Both the position numbers and the translations under genes were made by a program. DNA of 64,000 nucleotides, taken from Cupriavidus sp. P-10. GTDB lineage: Bacteria; Pseudomonadota; Gammaproteobacteria; Burkholderiales; Burkholderiaceae. Below, one piece after another: positions 18,805 to 28,362 of the stretch. Numbering within the stretch: the first letter of the stretch is position 1; each line of letters opens with the position of its first letter. The stretch lies in NCBI RefSeq assembly GCF_003402535.2, contig NZ_AP025170.1:1612001-1676000 (forward strand). Direction: 5' to 3'. Under the pieces are notes generated by a model. The model had not been told where the DNA came from, did not search any database, and was given only the letters and a program-made list of their open reading frames with translations.

Positions 18805-20883
18805 ATGAGCACCGAGTACACAGTCATCGACGACATCGCGGTCATCACGATCGCCAATCCGCCGGTCAACGGCCTGGGCCATGCCGTGCGCGTCGGCATT
18901 GTCGACGGCATCGACCGCGCCGCGGCCGATGCAAGCGTCAAGGCCATTGTGCTGAGCGGCGCCGGCAAGGCCTTTTCCGGCGGCGCCGACATGCGCGAAT
19001 TCAATTCGCCGAAGACCGGCCGCGAGCCGGGCCTCAACACCGTGCTCGCGGCCATCGAAGACAGCGCCAAGCCGGTGGTTGCCGCCGTGCACTCGGTGGC
19101 AATGGGCGGTGGCCTGGAACTGGCGCTGGCGTGCCATTACCGCGTGGCCGTGCCCAGGGCGCGCATCGCCTTGTCCGAAGTAACGATGGGACTGCTGCCC
19201 GGTGCCGGCGGCACCCAGCGGCTGCCGCGCCTGATCGGCCTGGAGGCGGCCACCAACATGATCGTCCACGGCACTTCGATCCCGTCCGAGGCGCTGGCCG
19301 GGTCCGGGCTGTTCGACCGGCTGGTGGACGGCGACATCCTGCCCGCCGCGCTCGCCTTTGCGCGCGAGGTCTCCGCGCGTCCCGGGCCGCATCCGCGCGT
19401 GCGCGACCTGTCGGTCAGCCATCCGAATCCCGAGGGCTACCTGGCGGTGGCGCGTCCCGCCATTGCCGCGCGCTACCAGAACCTGCCAGCGCCGCGGCGT
19501 TGCCTGGACGCCATCGAGGCCAGCTTCAAGCTGCCTTTCGATGAGGGCCTGGCGCTCGAACGCCGCTTCTTCCTCGAACTGATGAACGGTCCTGTGTCGA
19601 AGTCGCTGCGCCATGCGTTCTTTGCGGAAAGGGCGGCGGCCAAGCTGGCGGACGTGCCCGAATCGGTGGCGGAACGGACCATCGACAAGGTGGCCGTCGT
19701 TGGCGCGGGGCTGATGGGCAGCGGCATCGCAATGAATTTCCTCAGCGCCGGCATGCACGTGGTGCTGCTGGACGTCTCGGAAGCCGCGGTGCAGAAGGGG
19801 GTTGCCGCCATCCGGCGCAACTACGAGGCCAGCGTGAAGAAGGGCAAATTGTCCGTCGAAGGCGTCGAGACGCGGATGGCGCTGCTGCAGCCGACCGTGG
19901 AACTCGGCCGCGTTGCCGATTGCGACCTCGTGATCGAGGCGGTCTATGAAGACATGGACGTCAAGCTGCGCACCTTCCGGGCGCTCGACGAGGTGGCGCG
20001 CCCCGGTGCGATCCTGGCCACCAATACCTCGACGCTCGACGTCGACCGCATCGCCGCAGAGACCGGGCGCCCGCAGGATGTGGTGGGCCTGCATTTCTTC
20101 AGTCCCGCCAACGTGATGCGCCTGCTGGAAGTGGTGCGAGGCGCGCAGACCGCGCCCGACGTGCTGCAAACCGCGATGCGGCTGGCGCGCCGGATCGGCA
20201 AGGTGGCGGTGGTGTCCGGCGTCTGCGACGGCTTTATCGGCAACCGCATGCTGGCCAGATACACCCGGCGCGCCGGCGAACTGCTGGAGCAGGGCGCCCT
20301 GCCGGAACAGGTCGACCGCGCCATCGAGGCCTTCGGCTTCGCGATGGGGCCGTTCCGCATGGCCGACCTGGCCGGCAATGATATCGGCTGGGCCATCCGC
20401 AAGCGCCGCTATGCCGAGGATCCGGCCTTGCCCCGCTTCGAACTGGGCGACCGCCTGTGCGAAGCCGGCCACTTCGGCCAGAAGACCGGCGCAGGCTGGT
20501 ACGACTACGCGGCCGGCCAACGCAAGGCGTTGCCGTCGGCACGCACGCGCGCCATGCTGGAAGGGTACTGGCAGCAGCACGGCGTGACGCCCCGGCGCTT
20601 CCGCGACGAGGAGATCGTCGAGCGGCTGGTCTACGCGCTGGTGAACGAAGGCGCCGCCATCCTGCAGGAAGGCATAGCCGCCCGCGGCTCCGATATCGAT
20701 GCGGTCTACCTGCACGGGTATGGCTTCCCGAGCTGGCGGGGCGGACCCATGTTCTACGCCGATACGGTTGGCGTGACCAACGTCCGGCGCACGCTGCGCG
20801 CGCTGTCCGCCGAGGATCCCGGCTGGATCCCGGTAGCGCTCATCGAACAGCTTGCCGACGAAGGCAACGCCTTCAACGCCTGA
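18805..20883 (+). CDS. Bifunctional enoyl-CoA hydratase/3-hydroxyacyl-CoA dehydrogenase (FadB/FadJ-like)
   Basis: A protein of 692 residues with an N-terminal crotonase domain ([27 protein letters not shown]; glutamates in [20 protein letters not shown]). A Rossmann NAD-binding domain ([17 protein letters not shown], from about residue 295) and two HAD C-terminal domains follow, with [17 protein letters not shown] holding the catalytic histidine. It hydrates trans-2-enoyl-CoA and oxidises the 3-hydroxyacyl-CoA with NAD+. It resembles the single-chain peroxisomal-type multifunctional enzymes common in Burkholderiaceae, acting without a dedicated FadA partner. The start at 18805 ([10 protein letters not shown]) is chosen because the upstream open frame is repeat-derived. 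Confidence 0.93.
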   Translation: MSTEYTVIDDIAVITIANPPVNGLGHAVRVGIVDGIDRAAADASVKAIVLSGAGKAFSGGADMREFNSPKTGREPGLNTVLAAIEDSAKPVVAAVHSVAMGGGLELALACHYRVAVPRARIALSEVTMGLLPGAGGTQRLPRLIGLEAATNMIVHGTSIPSEALAGSGLFDRLVDGDILPAALAFAREVSARPGPHPRVRDLSVSHPNPEGYLAVARPAIAARYQNLPAPRRCLDAIEASFKLPFDEGLALERRFFLELMNGPVSKSLRHAFFAERAAAKLADVPESVAERTIDKVAVVGAGLMGSGIAMNFLSAGMHVVLLDVSEAAVQKGVAAIRRNYEASVKKGKLSVEGVETRMALLQPTVELGRVADCDLVIEAVYEDMDVKLRTFRALDEVARPGAILATNTSTLDVDRIAAETGRPQDVVGLHFFSPANVMRLLEVVRGAQTAPDVLQTAMRLARRIGKVAVVSGVCDGFIGNRMLARYTRRAGELLEQGALPEQVDRAIEAFGFAMGPFRMADLAGNDIGWAIRKRRYAEDPALPRFELGDRLCEAGHFGQKTGAGWYDYAAGQRKALPSARTRAMLEGYWQQHGVTPRRFRDEEIVERLVYALVNEGAAILQEGIAARGSDIDAVYLHGYGFPSWRGGPMFYADTVGVTNVRRTLRALSAEDPGWIPVALIEQLADEGNAFNA

Positions 20884-20909
20884 ATTCCCCAACCCAACGG
20901 AAAACCATC

Positions 20910-22085
20910 ATGAATGAGGCCGTCATCGTATCGACCGCCCGTACCGGCCTGGCCAGGAGCTGGAAGGGCGCCTTCAACATGACCCATGGCGCCACGCTCG
21001 GCGCGCATGCGGTGCAGCATGCCGTGGCTCGCTCGGGTCTCGACCCGGCCGAGATCGAGGACTGCATCATCGGCGGGACCTTTGGCGAAGGCACCACGGG
21101 CGGCAATATCGCCCGAGCCATCGCGCTGCGCGCTGGCCTGCCGGTCACCACGGGCGGCGTCAGCGTCAACCGCTTCTGTTCGTCCGGCCTGCAGACCATT
21201 GCCATGGCGGCGCAGCGCGTGATGCTGGAGGGCGCGCCGGCCATTGTCGCCGGTGGCGTCGAGTCGATCTCGTGCGTCCAGAACCAGGCGAACACGCACA
21301 TGCGGCGCGATCCGTGGCTGGCCGAGCACAAGCCGGAGCTGTACTGGAACATGCTGCAGACCGCCGAGCAGGTTGCCAGGCGCTATGGCATCGGCAAGGA
21401 CGTTCAGGATGCCTATGGCGTGCGCAGCCAGCAGCGCGCCGCCGCGGCACAGGCCGCCGGCAAGTTCGACGACGAAATCGTACCGATGACCACCACCATG
21501 GGCGTGGTAGAGGCTGACGGTCGCGTCATCACCCGTGAAGTCACGATCTCGCACGACGAAGGCATCCGCGCCGACACCACGCTGGAGGCGGTCTCGCGCA
21601 TTCGTCCCGCGCTGCCGGGCGGCGTGGTCACCGCCGGCAACGCGAGCCAGTTCTCCGATGGCTCGTCGGCCTGCGTGGTGATGAGCGCGAAGCTCGCGGA
21701 GCAGCGGGGCATCGAGCCGATGGGGCTGTTCCGCGGCTTCGCCATTGCCGGCTGCGAGCCGGACGAAATGGGCATCGGTCCGGTCTTTGCCGTGCCGCGC
21801 CTGCTGGAGCGCGCCGGCGTCCGGCTGGAAGACATTGGCCTGTGGGAGCTGAACGAGGCGTTCGCCTGCCAGGTGCTCTATTGCCGCGACCGGCTCGGCA
21901 TTCCCGACGACCGGCTCAACGTCAACGGCGGCGCGATCGCGGTCGGCCATCCCTACGGCGTCAGCGGCTCGCGGCTCACCGGCCATGCGCTGATCGAAGG
22001 CAAGCGCCGCGGCGCGAAGTATGTCGTGGTGACCATGTGCATCGGCGGCGGCCAGGGCGCCGCCGGCCTGTTTGAAGTGCTTTGA
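20910..22085 (+). CDS. Acetyl-CoA C-acyltransferase (thiolase)
   Basis: A thiolase of 391 residues that cleaves 3-oxoacyl-CoA with CoA. The nucleophilic cysteine is C90 in [27 protein letters not shown] and [10 protein letters not shown] provide the remaining catalytic motifs, including the C-terminal active cysteine. GHPYG in place of the common GHPIG is mildly unusual. It lies 26 nt after the FadB-like gene and follows it in beta-oxidation order. Its stop lies inside an 11-bp tandem duplication (22077-22098). Confidence 0.93.
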   Translation: MNEAVIVSTARTGLARSWKGAFNMTHGATLGAHAVQHAVARSGLDPAEIEDCIIGGTFGEGTTGGNIARAIALRAGLPVTTGGVSVNRFCSSGLQTIAMAAQRVMLEGAPAIVAGGVESISCVQNQANTHMRRDPWLAEHKPELYWNMLQTAEQVARRYGIGKDVQDAYGVRSQQRAAAAQAAGKFDDEIVPMTTTMGVVEADGRVITREVTISHDEGIRADTTLEAVSRIRPALPGGVVTAGNASQFSDGSSACVVMSAKLAEQRGIEPMGLFRGFAIAGCEPDEMGIGPVFAVPRLLERAGVRLEDIGLWELNEAFACQVLYCRDRLGIPDDRLNVNGGAIAVGHPYGVSGSRLTGHALIEGKRRGAKYVVVTMCIGGGQGAAGLFEVL

Positions 22086-22126
22086 CAGTGCTTTGACAGC
22101 ATCCATCCCTCAGCAAGGAGACAGCA

Positions 22127-22909
22127 ATGACAGTAGTGGCAAATCTTTTCGACCTGAAGGGCCGCACGGCCCTCGTCACCGGCGGATCCAGCGGCCTGGG
22201 GCTGCAGATTGCCGAAGCGCTCGGCACGCAGGGCGCGCGCGTGGTGATCTCGGCGCGCAAGGCGGACGCGCTGCAATCGGCGCAGGCGCACCTGGCCAGC
22301 CTGGGTGTTGACGCGAGCTGGATCGCCGCCGACAACGCGGCCGAGGACGATGTCGAGCGGCTCGCCAATGAAGCGATGGAACGCCTTGGCAAGGTCGACA
22401 TCCTGGTCAACAACGCGGGCGCAACGTGGGGCGCGGCCACGGCCGACCATCCGCTGGCCGCCTGGGACAAGGTCATGAACCTGAACGTGCGCGCGATCTT
22501 CCTGCTGACGCAGAAGATCGGGAAGCTGTCGATGCTCCCGAACCGCTACGGCCGCGTGATCAACCTGGCCTCGATTGCCGGCCTGAAGGGCAATGGTCCC
22601 AAGGGCCAGCCGACGCTTGCCTACAACACCAGCAAGGGCGCGGTCGTGAACCTCACGCGCGCGCTCGCCGGCGAATGGGGGCCGTACGGCATCACCGTCA
22701 ACGCGCTCGCACCGGGCTTCTTCCCATCGAAGATGACCAGGGGAACGATCGAGAAGGTCGGCGTCGAGAAGCTGTCGGAACGCGCGCCGCTGCAGCGCAT
22801 CGGCGACGACGACGACCTGAAGGGCGCTGCGTTGCTGTTTGCCAGCGACGCGGGCAAGCACATCACCGGCCAGATCCTCGCCGTCGACGGCGGCCTGACC
22901 GCGGTCTGA
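22127..22909 (+). CDS. Short-chain dehydrogenase/reductase
   Basis: A classical SDR of 260 residues with TGGSSGLGLQ (NAD(P) binding), NNAGATWGAA, the serine in INLASIAG, the catalytic pair in LAYNTSKGAV and the C-terminal ITGQILAVDGGLTAV. It has FabG-like length and should interconvert a hydroxyl and a keto group on a pathway intermediate. AAGGAG precedes the start. In the cluster it could serve as a second 3-hydroxyacyl-CoA dehydrogenase or act on a ring alcohol. Cofactor preference is not clear. Confidence 0.9.
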   Translation: MTVVANLFDLKGRTALVTGGSSGLGLQIAEALGTQGARVVISARKADALQSAQAHLASLGVDASWIAADNAAEDDVERLANEAMERLGKVDILVNNAGATWGAATADHPLAAWDKVMNLNVRAIFLLTQKIGKLSMLPNRYGRVINLASIAGLKGNGPKGQPTLAYNTSKGAVVNLTRALAGEWGPYGITVNALAPGFFPSKMTRGTIEKVGVEKLSERAPLQRIGDDDDLKGAALLFASDAGKHITGQILAVDGGLTAV

Positions 22910-22978
22910 GTCCATCCACCCCATCCACCCTTGTCCCTTGTCTCTTATCCCGATCCACCTCAAGCACAGGAAGCCATC

Positions 22979-23767
22979 ATGAGCACCGCAGCAGGAACGC
23001 CCGAAGTCCGCATGACGATCGAGGACCATATCGCCATCATCTCGCTCGACAACGCAGCCAAGAAGAACGCCATCACCCCGGAACTGATGCAGCAGCTGTC
23101 ACAGCGGCTGACCGAGTTCGACAACGACGACAACCTGTGGGTGGCAGTGCTGGACCCGGCCGGCGAGCACACCACGGCGGGCCTCGACATGCCGAAGTTC
23201 TTCGGCCCGACCGCCACGGCAAAGCCGATTCCCGACGACCAGGTCGATCCGTTCGGCCTGCGCAAGCGCTGCCGCAAGCCCGTGATCTCGGTGGTGCACG
23301 GCATCACCTACACCATCGGCATCGAGCAGATGCTGGCTTCGGACATCGTGATCGCGGCCGATACCGCGCGCTTCTGCCAGCTGGAATCGAAGCGCGGGAT
23401 TGCCCCGCTTGGTGGCGCGCATTTCCGCTACCTGACGCGCACGGGCTGGGGCAATGCCATGTATCACCTGTTCCTGTGCGACGAATTCTCCGCGCAAGAG
23501 GCATACCGCTGCGGCTTTGTGCAGGAGGTCCATCCGTACGGGCGCCACCGCGAGCGCGCGATGGAAATTGCCCGCGCGATCGCCAGGGTGGCGCCGATCG
23601 GCCTGCGCGCCACCAAGGCGGCGGCGCTGACCTATATCGAGCATGGCGAGCAGGCGGCCATCGCGGTGATCCCGCAGGTGCGCGAAGAGGTCTTTGCGTC
23701 GGAGGATTTCAAGGAAGGCATCCAGTCCTTCGTTGAACGTCGCGAAGCCCGGTTCACGGGGCGTTGA
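22979..23767 (+). CDS. Enoyl-CoA hydratase/isomerase family protein
   Basis: A second crotonase of the cluster, 262 residues. The N-terminal strand is ISLDNAAKKNAIT. The first oxyanion loop is TTAGLDMPKFF. The second, GITYTIGIEQMLASD, carries IGI where typical hydratases have GGG, and the acid region is KRGIAPLGGAHFRYL, without the usual glutamate pair. The chemistry may therefore differ from simple hydration. The ATG at 22979 gives the compact start; the open frame extends 16 codons further without protein-like sequence. Tandem crotonases in one operon suggest a substrate needing isomerisation or ring cleavage. Confidence 0.86.
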   Translation: MSTAAGTPEVRMTIEDHIAIISLDNAAKKNAITPELMQQLSQRLTEFDNDDNLWVAVLDPAGEHTTAGLDMPKFFGPTATAKPIPDDQVDPFGLRKRCRKPVISVVHGITYTIGIEQMLASDIVIAADTARFCQLESKRGIAPLGGAHFRYLTRTGWGNAMYHLFLCDEFSAQEAYRCGFVQEVHPYGRHRERAMEIARAIARVAPIGLRATKAAALTYIEHGEQAAIAVIPQVREEVFASEDFKEGIQSFVERREARFTGR

Positions 23768-23793
23768 GAATCGGCTGGCCCAGGGGAGCACCC

Positions 23794-24252
23794 ATGCAGA
23801 CCTTCACGTCAATCGAAGCCCTGAAGGCATTCCAGGGCAAGGAGGCCGGGCCCGGCGACTGGCATCAGGTCACGCAGCAGGCGGTCGACCTGTTTGCGCA
23901 AGCCACGGGCGACGACCAGTGGATCCACGTCGATCCGGAGCGCGCCAGGCGCGAGTCGCCGTTCGGCGGGCCGGTCGCGCATGGGTTGCTGACACTGTCG
24001 CTGCTGCCGATGCTGATGGCGCAAGTGACGCAGTTCGAGGGCGTGCGGGCGCGGATCAACTACGGCCTGAACCGCGTTCGCTTTACCGCACCAGTACATG
24101 TCGGCGCAAGGGTGCGCGTCCGCGCTGTCCTGCAAGACGTGGATGACGCAGGCGAGGGCGGCGTGAAGGTGACCTGGGCCGTCACGTTCGAGCTGGAAGG
24201 CGCGCCCAAGCCCGTCTGCGTCGCGGAATCGCTGGCCAGGCTGCATTTCTAG
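23794..24252 (+). CDS. MaoC-like (R)-hydratase, hot-dog fold
   Basis: A protein of 152 residues of the MaoC/NodN family. The hydratase-2 motif DLFAQATGDDQWIHVDPERA (Asp and His at about residues 41-47) is followed by SPFGGPVAHGLLTLSLLP, the hot-dog helix. It hydrates enoyl-CoA to the (R)-3-hydroxyacyl-CoA. GGGGAG precedes the ATG. A related family member is encoded at 62882. In the cluster it gives an alternative stereochemistry to the crotonase hydratases. Confidence 0.9.
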   Translation: MQTFTSIEALKAFQGKEAGPGDWHQVTQQAVDLFAQATGDDQWIHVDPERARRESPFGGPVAHGLLTLSLLPMLMAQVTQFEGVRARINYGLNRVRFTAPVHVGARVRVRAVLQDVDDAGEGGVKVTWAVTFELEGAPKPVCVAESLARLHF

Positions 24253-24381
24253 GCCAGCGCCCTCGTCGGGAACCCGGATATCAGGCGGTGCCGCGCGATG
24301 CCTTGCGTCGCGCGGAAGGCGACCTGCGCCCTGCGCATGGCGCCGGGCCCGGGAATGATAAAGAAAACTGGAGACAACAAG

Positions 24382-25386
24382 ATGGCATTTCTCGCATGGA
24401 GGTGTCGCTGCGCGAGGCTCGCGGCGGCGTCGCTGCTGATCCTCGGCACGGGAGCCGGCAACTGCGCGCTGGCGCAGTCGCCGGGCCGCACGCCCGCCTC
24501 ACTGATCGTTCCTTACCCGGCCGGCAGTTCGTTCGACATTGTCGCGCGGCGGATCCAGGCCGACCTTGGTACGCGCCTGAACCGTGTGGTCGTGGTCGAG
24601 AATCTCGGCGGCGCATCGGGATCGCTGGGCGCGCAGCGCCTGCTCAAGGCCGACGGCGAGACGCTGGCGATGCTGGTGGCCTCGCCGAACGAACTGACGC
24701 TGCCGCCGCTGGCCATGAAGAGCGTTCGCTACAAGCCGGAGGACTTCCGCATGGTCGCGCAACTGACCTCGGGCGTGCTGGCGGTGATGGCACGGCCCAC
24801 CTACCCGGCGAACAGCCTCAGGGAGTTGATCGACAAGGCAAGGCAGCCCGGCGCGCAGCCGCTGTCGTTTGCCAGCACGGGTGTCGGTTCCATCTTCCAC
24901 ATGGTGGGCGTCGACTTTGGCCGGCGCCTCAGCCTTCCGGTCAATCACGTGCCCTACAAGGGCGGCGCGCCCGTCATGCAGGACCTGATGGGCGGCCAGG
25001 TGGATATCACGTTCCTGCCGCTGATTCCCGGCTACATCGAGGCGGCGAAGGCCGGCAAGATCAAGGTGCTGGGGATCCTGTCAGCGGAGCGGCATGCCGC
25101 CTTGCCGGAGGTCCCGTCCGTTGACGACATTGCCGCATTGCGTGGCTTCCACTACGCGATGTGGACCGGCCTGTTCGTGCCTTCCAGGCTGCCGAAGGCG
25201 ACTGCCGAGGCCGTCGGCAAGGCCGCCAGCGCGATCGTCGCCGCCCCGGCTTTCCGGGATTGGGTCGCCGAGCGCGGCAATTCGGCCGGCACTCCCATGG
25301 ATCTGGAGCAGGCCGCCACGTACTACCGCCAGGAGTCCGACCGCTTTTCGCGGCTGGCACGCGACATCCAACTTGAACGCGAATGA
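24382..25386 (+). CDS. Bug-type tripartite tricarboxylate solute receptor
   Basis: A periplasmic binding protein of 334 residues of the Bug/TctC family. The signal peptide is about residues 1-31 (RLAAASLLILGTGAGNCALA). The family motifs are SLIVPYPAGSSFDIVARRI, VENLGGASGSLGAQRL and VNHVPYKGGAPVMQDLMGGQVD. Bug receptors bind carboxylates for TctAB transport or for sensing; no tctAB genes lie nearby, as is usual for the expanded Bug family. Embedded between a MaoC hydratase and a CoA ligase, it probably binds the cluster's carboxylic acid substrate. GGAGACAACAAG precedes the ATG at 24382. Confidence 0.92.
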   Translation: MAFLAWRCRCARLAAASLLILGTGAGNCALAQSPGRTPASLIVPYPAGSSFDIVARRIQADLGTRLNRVVVVENLGGASGSLGAQRLLKADGETLAMLVASPNELTLPPLAMKSVRYKPEDFRMVAQLTSGVLAVMARPTYPANSLRELIDKARQPGAQPLSFASTGVGSIFHMVGVDFGRRLSLPVNHVPYKGGAPVMQDLMGGQVDITFLPLIPGYIEAAKAGKIKVLGILSAERHAALPEVPSVDDIAALRGFHYAMWTGLFVPSRLPKATAEAVGKAASAIVAAPAFRDWVAERGNSAGTPMDLEQAATYYRQESDRFSRLARDIQLERE

Positions 25387-25406
25387 GCCTTGCAATGGAG
25401 CGCTCC

Positions 25407-27302
25407 ATGACTGCCCAGATGCCTGATTACTGGACCGACGAAGTCCTCTTGAACGAATCCGAGGTGGCGCGATTCGAGCAGGTGCCGCTTGCGGCCCGCA
25501 AGCTGCCGGCCTCGACCTACGAGATGCTGATGGACGGTTGTGCCATCGCACCGTCCAAAGTCGCCATCCACTATTTCACCGACGGCGCCCGTCCGCTGGA
25601 GACTGCCCGCCAGGTCACCTATGCCGAACTGCGGGCAAAGGTCCACCAGACGGCCAACCTGCTTGGCGACCTTGGCGTCGGCAAGGACGACGTGGTGTCG
25701 GTGCTGCTGCCGGCGATTCCCGAGTCGCAGTTGGTGCTGTGGGGCGCGCAGGCGGCCGGCATCGTGAATCCGGCGAACTGGATGCTCGAGCCGGACATCC
25801 TGGTGCAGATGTTCCGCGCGGCCGGCACCAGGGTATTGGTGGCGTATGCCGGCGACGGGAACACCGGGATCTGGGCCAAGGCCGAGGCCGTCGCGCGTGG
25901 GCTGCCGTCGCTGGCGGCCGTGATCCGCGTGGGCGGTACCGGACCGGCACCCGCCGCGGTGAACGGCGTGCCCGTGATCGACTTCGCGGCAGCGGTGGAG
26001 CGCTATCCCGCGGACCGGTTGCTGTCCGGGCGCGTCTTTTCGGCCGACGACACGGCATCCCTCTTTCATACCGGCGGCACGACGGGCGCGCCGAAGCTGG
26101 CGCGCCACCTGCACCGCAACCAGGTGTTCTGGGTGTGGGCGTCGAAATACCTGTCGGGTTTCGACTCGACGGAGGTGAGGCTGGTCGGCGTGCCGGTCTT
26201 CCACGTCGCGGGTGCCGTGGTCGGCTGCTTCGGCCCGCTGGCGAAGGGTGCGACGGTCATCCTGATGACCGCCGCCGGCTTCCGGCATCCGTCAGTGCTG
26301 CCGAATATCTGGCGGATCGTTGATGTCACGCGGGCCAACATGCTGACGCTGGTGCCGACGCTGGTCAACCAGGTGCTTTCGGTCCCGATGGACGGCGCTG
26401 ACATCTCGACGCTGAGCTACGTCGCTTCCTCGACGGCGCCGTTGTCGACCACCGTCGCGCAGGCGTTCCATCGGATGACCGGGCTGCGGATCCGGGAAAG
26501 CTGGGGCATGACCGAGACGACCGCCGTGACGTGCATCACGCCGCCGATCGAGCAGGTCAAGGTGGGCAGTTCGGGCGTGCGCCTGCCGTACACCCAGGTG
26601 CGGATCGTGCACCCGGACGGCGAGGGGGCGAGCGACTGCGCGCCGGGCGAGTCCGGGCTCGTCATCGTGCGCGGGCCCTCTGTCTTCCCCGGCTACCTGG
26701 GGCAGGAGTCGGCCGCGCGCTGGTTCGACGGCGAGTGGCTGGATACCGGAGACCTCGGCTACCTCGACACCGATGGCTGGCTATGGATCACCGGGCGCGC
26801 CAAGGACCTGATTATCCGCGGCGGCCACAACATCGACCCGAAGATGGTGGAGGAAGTCCTGTTTGGCCATCCGGCGATCCAGGATGCCGCCGTGGTCGGG
26901 GCGCCGGATGCGCATGCCGGGGAGGTGCCGGTCGCCTACGTGGTGCTGAAGCCGCAGGCGACGGCTTCCGCGCAGGCCGTGCTGCAGTACGCGGCCGAGC
27001 ACGTGCCCGAGCGCGCCGCGATTCCCCGGCATTGCTTCGTGCTGCCGGAGATGCCGAAGACGTCGGTCGGGAAGATCCAGAAGAACCTGCTGCGTGTCGA
27101 CGCCATCGAGCGGATGTTCCGCGCCGCGCTCGACGGTATCGGCCGCGGTTCGGACACCATTGTGCAAGCCACCGACCGGGGCAGCCGCGGCTTCTTCGTC
27201 GAGGTCCGCGTGCCGGCGCGCGATGCGGACGATGCCGCCCTGGCCGACGCGCTGCGCAGCTTTACCGTCCCCTATGCAGTCCGAACCGCCGAAGGAGCCT
27301 GA
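25407..27302 (+). CDS. AMP-dependent acyl-CoA synthetase/ligase
   Basis: A ligase of about 631 residues of the ANL superfamily, activating a carboxylic acid to its CoA thioester. Motifs are the P-loop FHTGGTTGAPK, ESWGMTETTAV (A5), LDTGDLGYLDTDGWLWITGR (A7) and the catalytic lysine in PKTSVGKIQKN. After the usual end it has an extra C-terminal stretch of about 55 residues (VEVRVPARDADDAALADAL). The substrate cannot be read from sequence. The start at 25407 has TGGAG seven nt upstream; an ATG at 25383 overlapping the previous stop by four nt is the alternative. It is the entry enzyme of the cluster. Confidence 0.9.
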   Translation: MTAQMPDYWTDEVLLNESEVARFEQVPLAARKLPASTYEMLMDGCAIAPSKVAIHYFTDGARPLETARQVTYAELRAKVHQTANLLGDLGVGKDDVVSVLLPAIPESQLVLWGAQAAGIVNPANWMLEPDILVQMFRAAGTRVLVAYAGDGNTGIWAKAEAVARGLPSLAAVIRVGGTGPAPAAVNGVPVIDFAAAVERYPADRLLSGRVFSADDTASLFHTGGTTGAPKLARHLHRNQVFWVWASKYLSGFDSTEVRLVGVPVFHVAGAVVGCFGPLAKGATVILMTAAGFRHPSVLPNIWRIVDVTRANMLTLVPTLVNQVLSVPMDGADISTLSYVASSTAPLSTTVAQAFHRMTGLRIRESWGMTETTAVTCITPPIEQVKVGSSGVRLPYTQVRIVHPDGEGASDCAPGESGLVIVRGPSVFPGYLGQESAARWFDGEWLDTGDLGYLDTDGWLWITGRAKDLIIRGGHNIDPKMVEEVLFGHPAIQDAAVVGAPDAHAGEVPVAYVVLKPQATASAQAVLQYAAEHVPERAAIPRHCFVLPEMPKTSVGKIQKNLLRVDAIERMFRAALDGIGRGSDTIVQATDRGSRGFFVEVRVPARDADDAALADALRSFTVPYAVRTAEGA

Positions 27303-27304
27303 CC

Positions 27305-28315
27305 ATGACCCGACCCATTGACCGACGAACGGCAGGCAAGTGGCTGTTTGCCGGCGCCGCCACGGCAGCCACCGCCGGCCTGCCGCGCGCGCTGCTGGCG
27401 CAGCCGGCCTTTCCGTCAAAGACGCTGCAGCTCGTCGTGCCCTATCCGGCAGGCGGCACGACCGATGTGGTGGCCCGTACGCTGGCGCACGGCTTGTCGG
27501 CTCGCGCTCCTGCGCCGGTGATCGTAGAGAACCGGCCCGGCGGCTCCAGTTCCATCGGCACCGGCTTCGTCGCCCGCGCTGCGGCGGACGGCCACACGCT
27601 GCTGGTAACCACGGGCAGCACCGTGACGCTGCTGCCGCATACGCAGGGGCTGCCGTTCGATCCGCTGAAGGCGTTGGCGCCGGTGGCGGAGCTGGGCCGC
27701 ACGCCGCTGTTCCTGTATGCCAATCCCCGCATCCCTGCGAAGGACCTGAAGGGGCTGGTCGCGTGGATGAAGGCCAATCCCGGGAAGATCACCTACGGGT
27801 CGTACGGGCAAGGCACGCAAGGGCACTTCGGTGGCGTGATCCTGGGCAAGGCGGCGGGGGTGGACATGCTGCACGTCCCGTTCCAGGGCGGCGCGCCTGC
27901 GCTGCAGGCCCTGGTTGGCGGCCATGTGCAACTGCTGATCGACGCGTACCAGCCGGCGATGGAGCAGGTAAAGGCAGGCAGGGTGCTTGCGCTGGCGGTG
28001 TCGAGCCCGGAACGCAGCCCGTACGCCCCTGCCGTGCCGACCTTCCGCGAGCTGGGCCTGCCGCAGGTCGAGTCCATCAGCGGGTTCTTCGGCATGTTCG
28101 CGCCCGCGGCGACAAAGCCCGAGACCGTTGCCGCGCTGAGCCGGCTGGTCTCCGGCATCACTGCCTCCGATGCCTATCGGCAGAGCCTGGCGAAGCTGGG
28201 CGTCCTGCCGCCGCAGGCCCTGGGCCCGGCGCAGATGGGCCAGTCGATCCGGCAGACCCATGCGGCCTGGGCGAAGTTTGTCCGCGACATCGGCTATCGG
28301 CACGGCGACACCTGA
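27305..28315 (+). CDS. Bug-type solute receptor with Tat-like signal
   Basis: A second Bug/TctC receptor in the cluster, 336 residues. The N-terminus has DRRTAGKWLFAGAATAATAG, a Tat-type signal, while the receptor at 24382 has a Sec-type signal. Family motifs are LQLVVPYPAGGTTDVVART, VENRPGGSSSIGTGFVARA and HVPFQGGAPALQALVGGHVQ. Two divergent receptors in one operon may cover the substrate and a related acid. It starts two nt after the ligase stop, so expression is coupled. No transmembrane partner genes are in the window. Confidence 0.91.
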   Translation: MTRPIDRRTAGKWLFAGAATAATAGLPRALLAQPAFPSKTLQLVVPYPAGGTTDVVARTLAHGLSARAPAPVIVENRPGGSSSIGTGFVARAAADGHTLLVTTGSTVTLLPHTQGLPFDPLKALAPVAELGRTPLFLYANPRIPAKDLKGLVAWMKANPGKITYGSYGQGTQGHFGGVILGKAAGVDMLHVPFQGGAPALQALVGGHVQLLIDAYQPAMEQVKAGRVLALAVSSPERSPYAPAVPTFRELGLPQVESISGFFGMFAPAATKPETVAALSRLVSGITASDAYRQSLAKLGVLPPQALGPAQMGQSIRQTHAAWAKFVRDIGYRHGDT

Positions 28316-28362
28316 CCGCAGCGGGTTGCCCCATCCATCGCATTCACCAACAAGGAATTGCT

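Noticed and set aside
18709..20892. Minus-strand open frame of 727 codons opposite the FadB-like gene
   Set aside because: Antisense shadow with no domain-like sequence; the plus strand product is unambiguous.
27340..28362. Upstream extension of the acyl-CoA dehydrogenase frame
   Set aside because: It overlaps the whole Bug receptor gene in another frame; the GTG at 28363 with AAGGA is the proper start.
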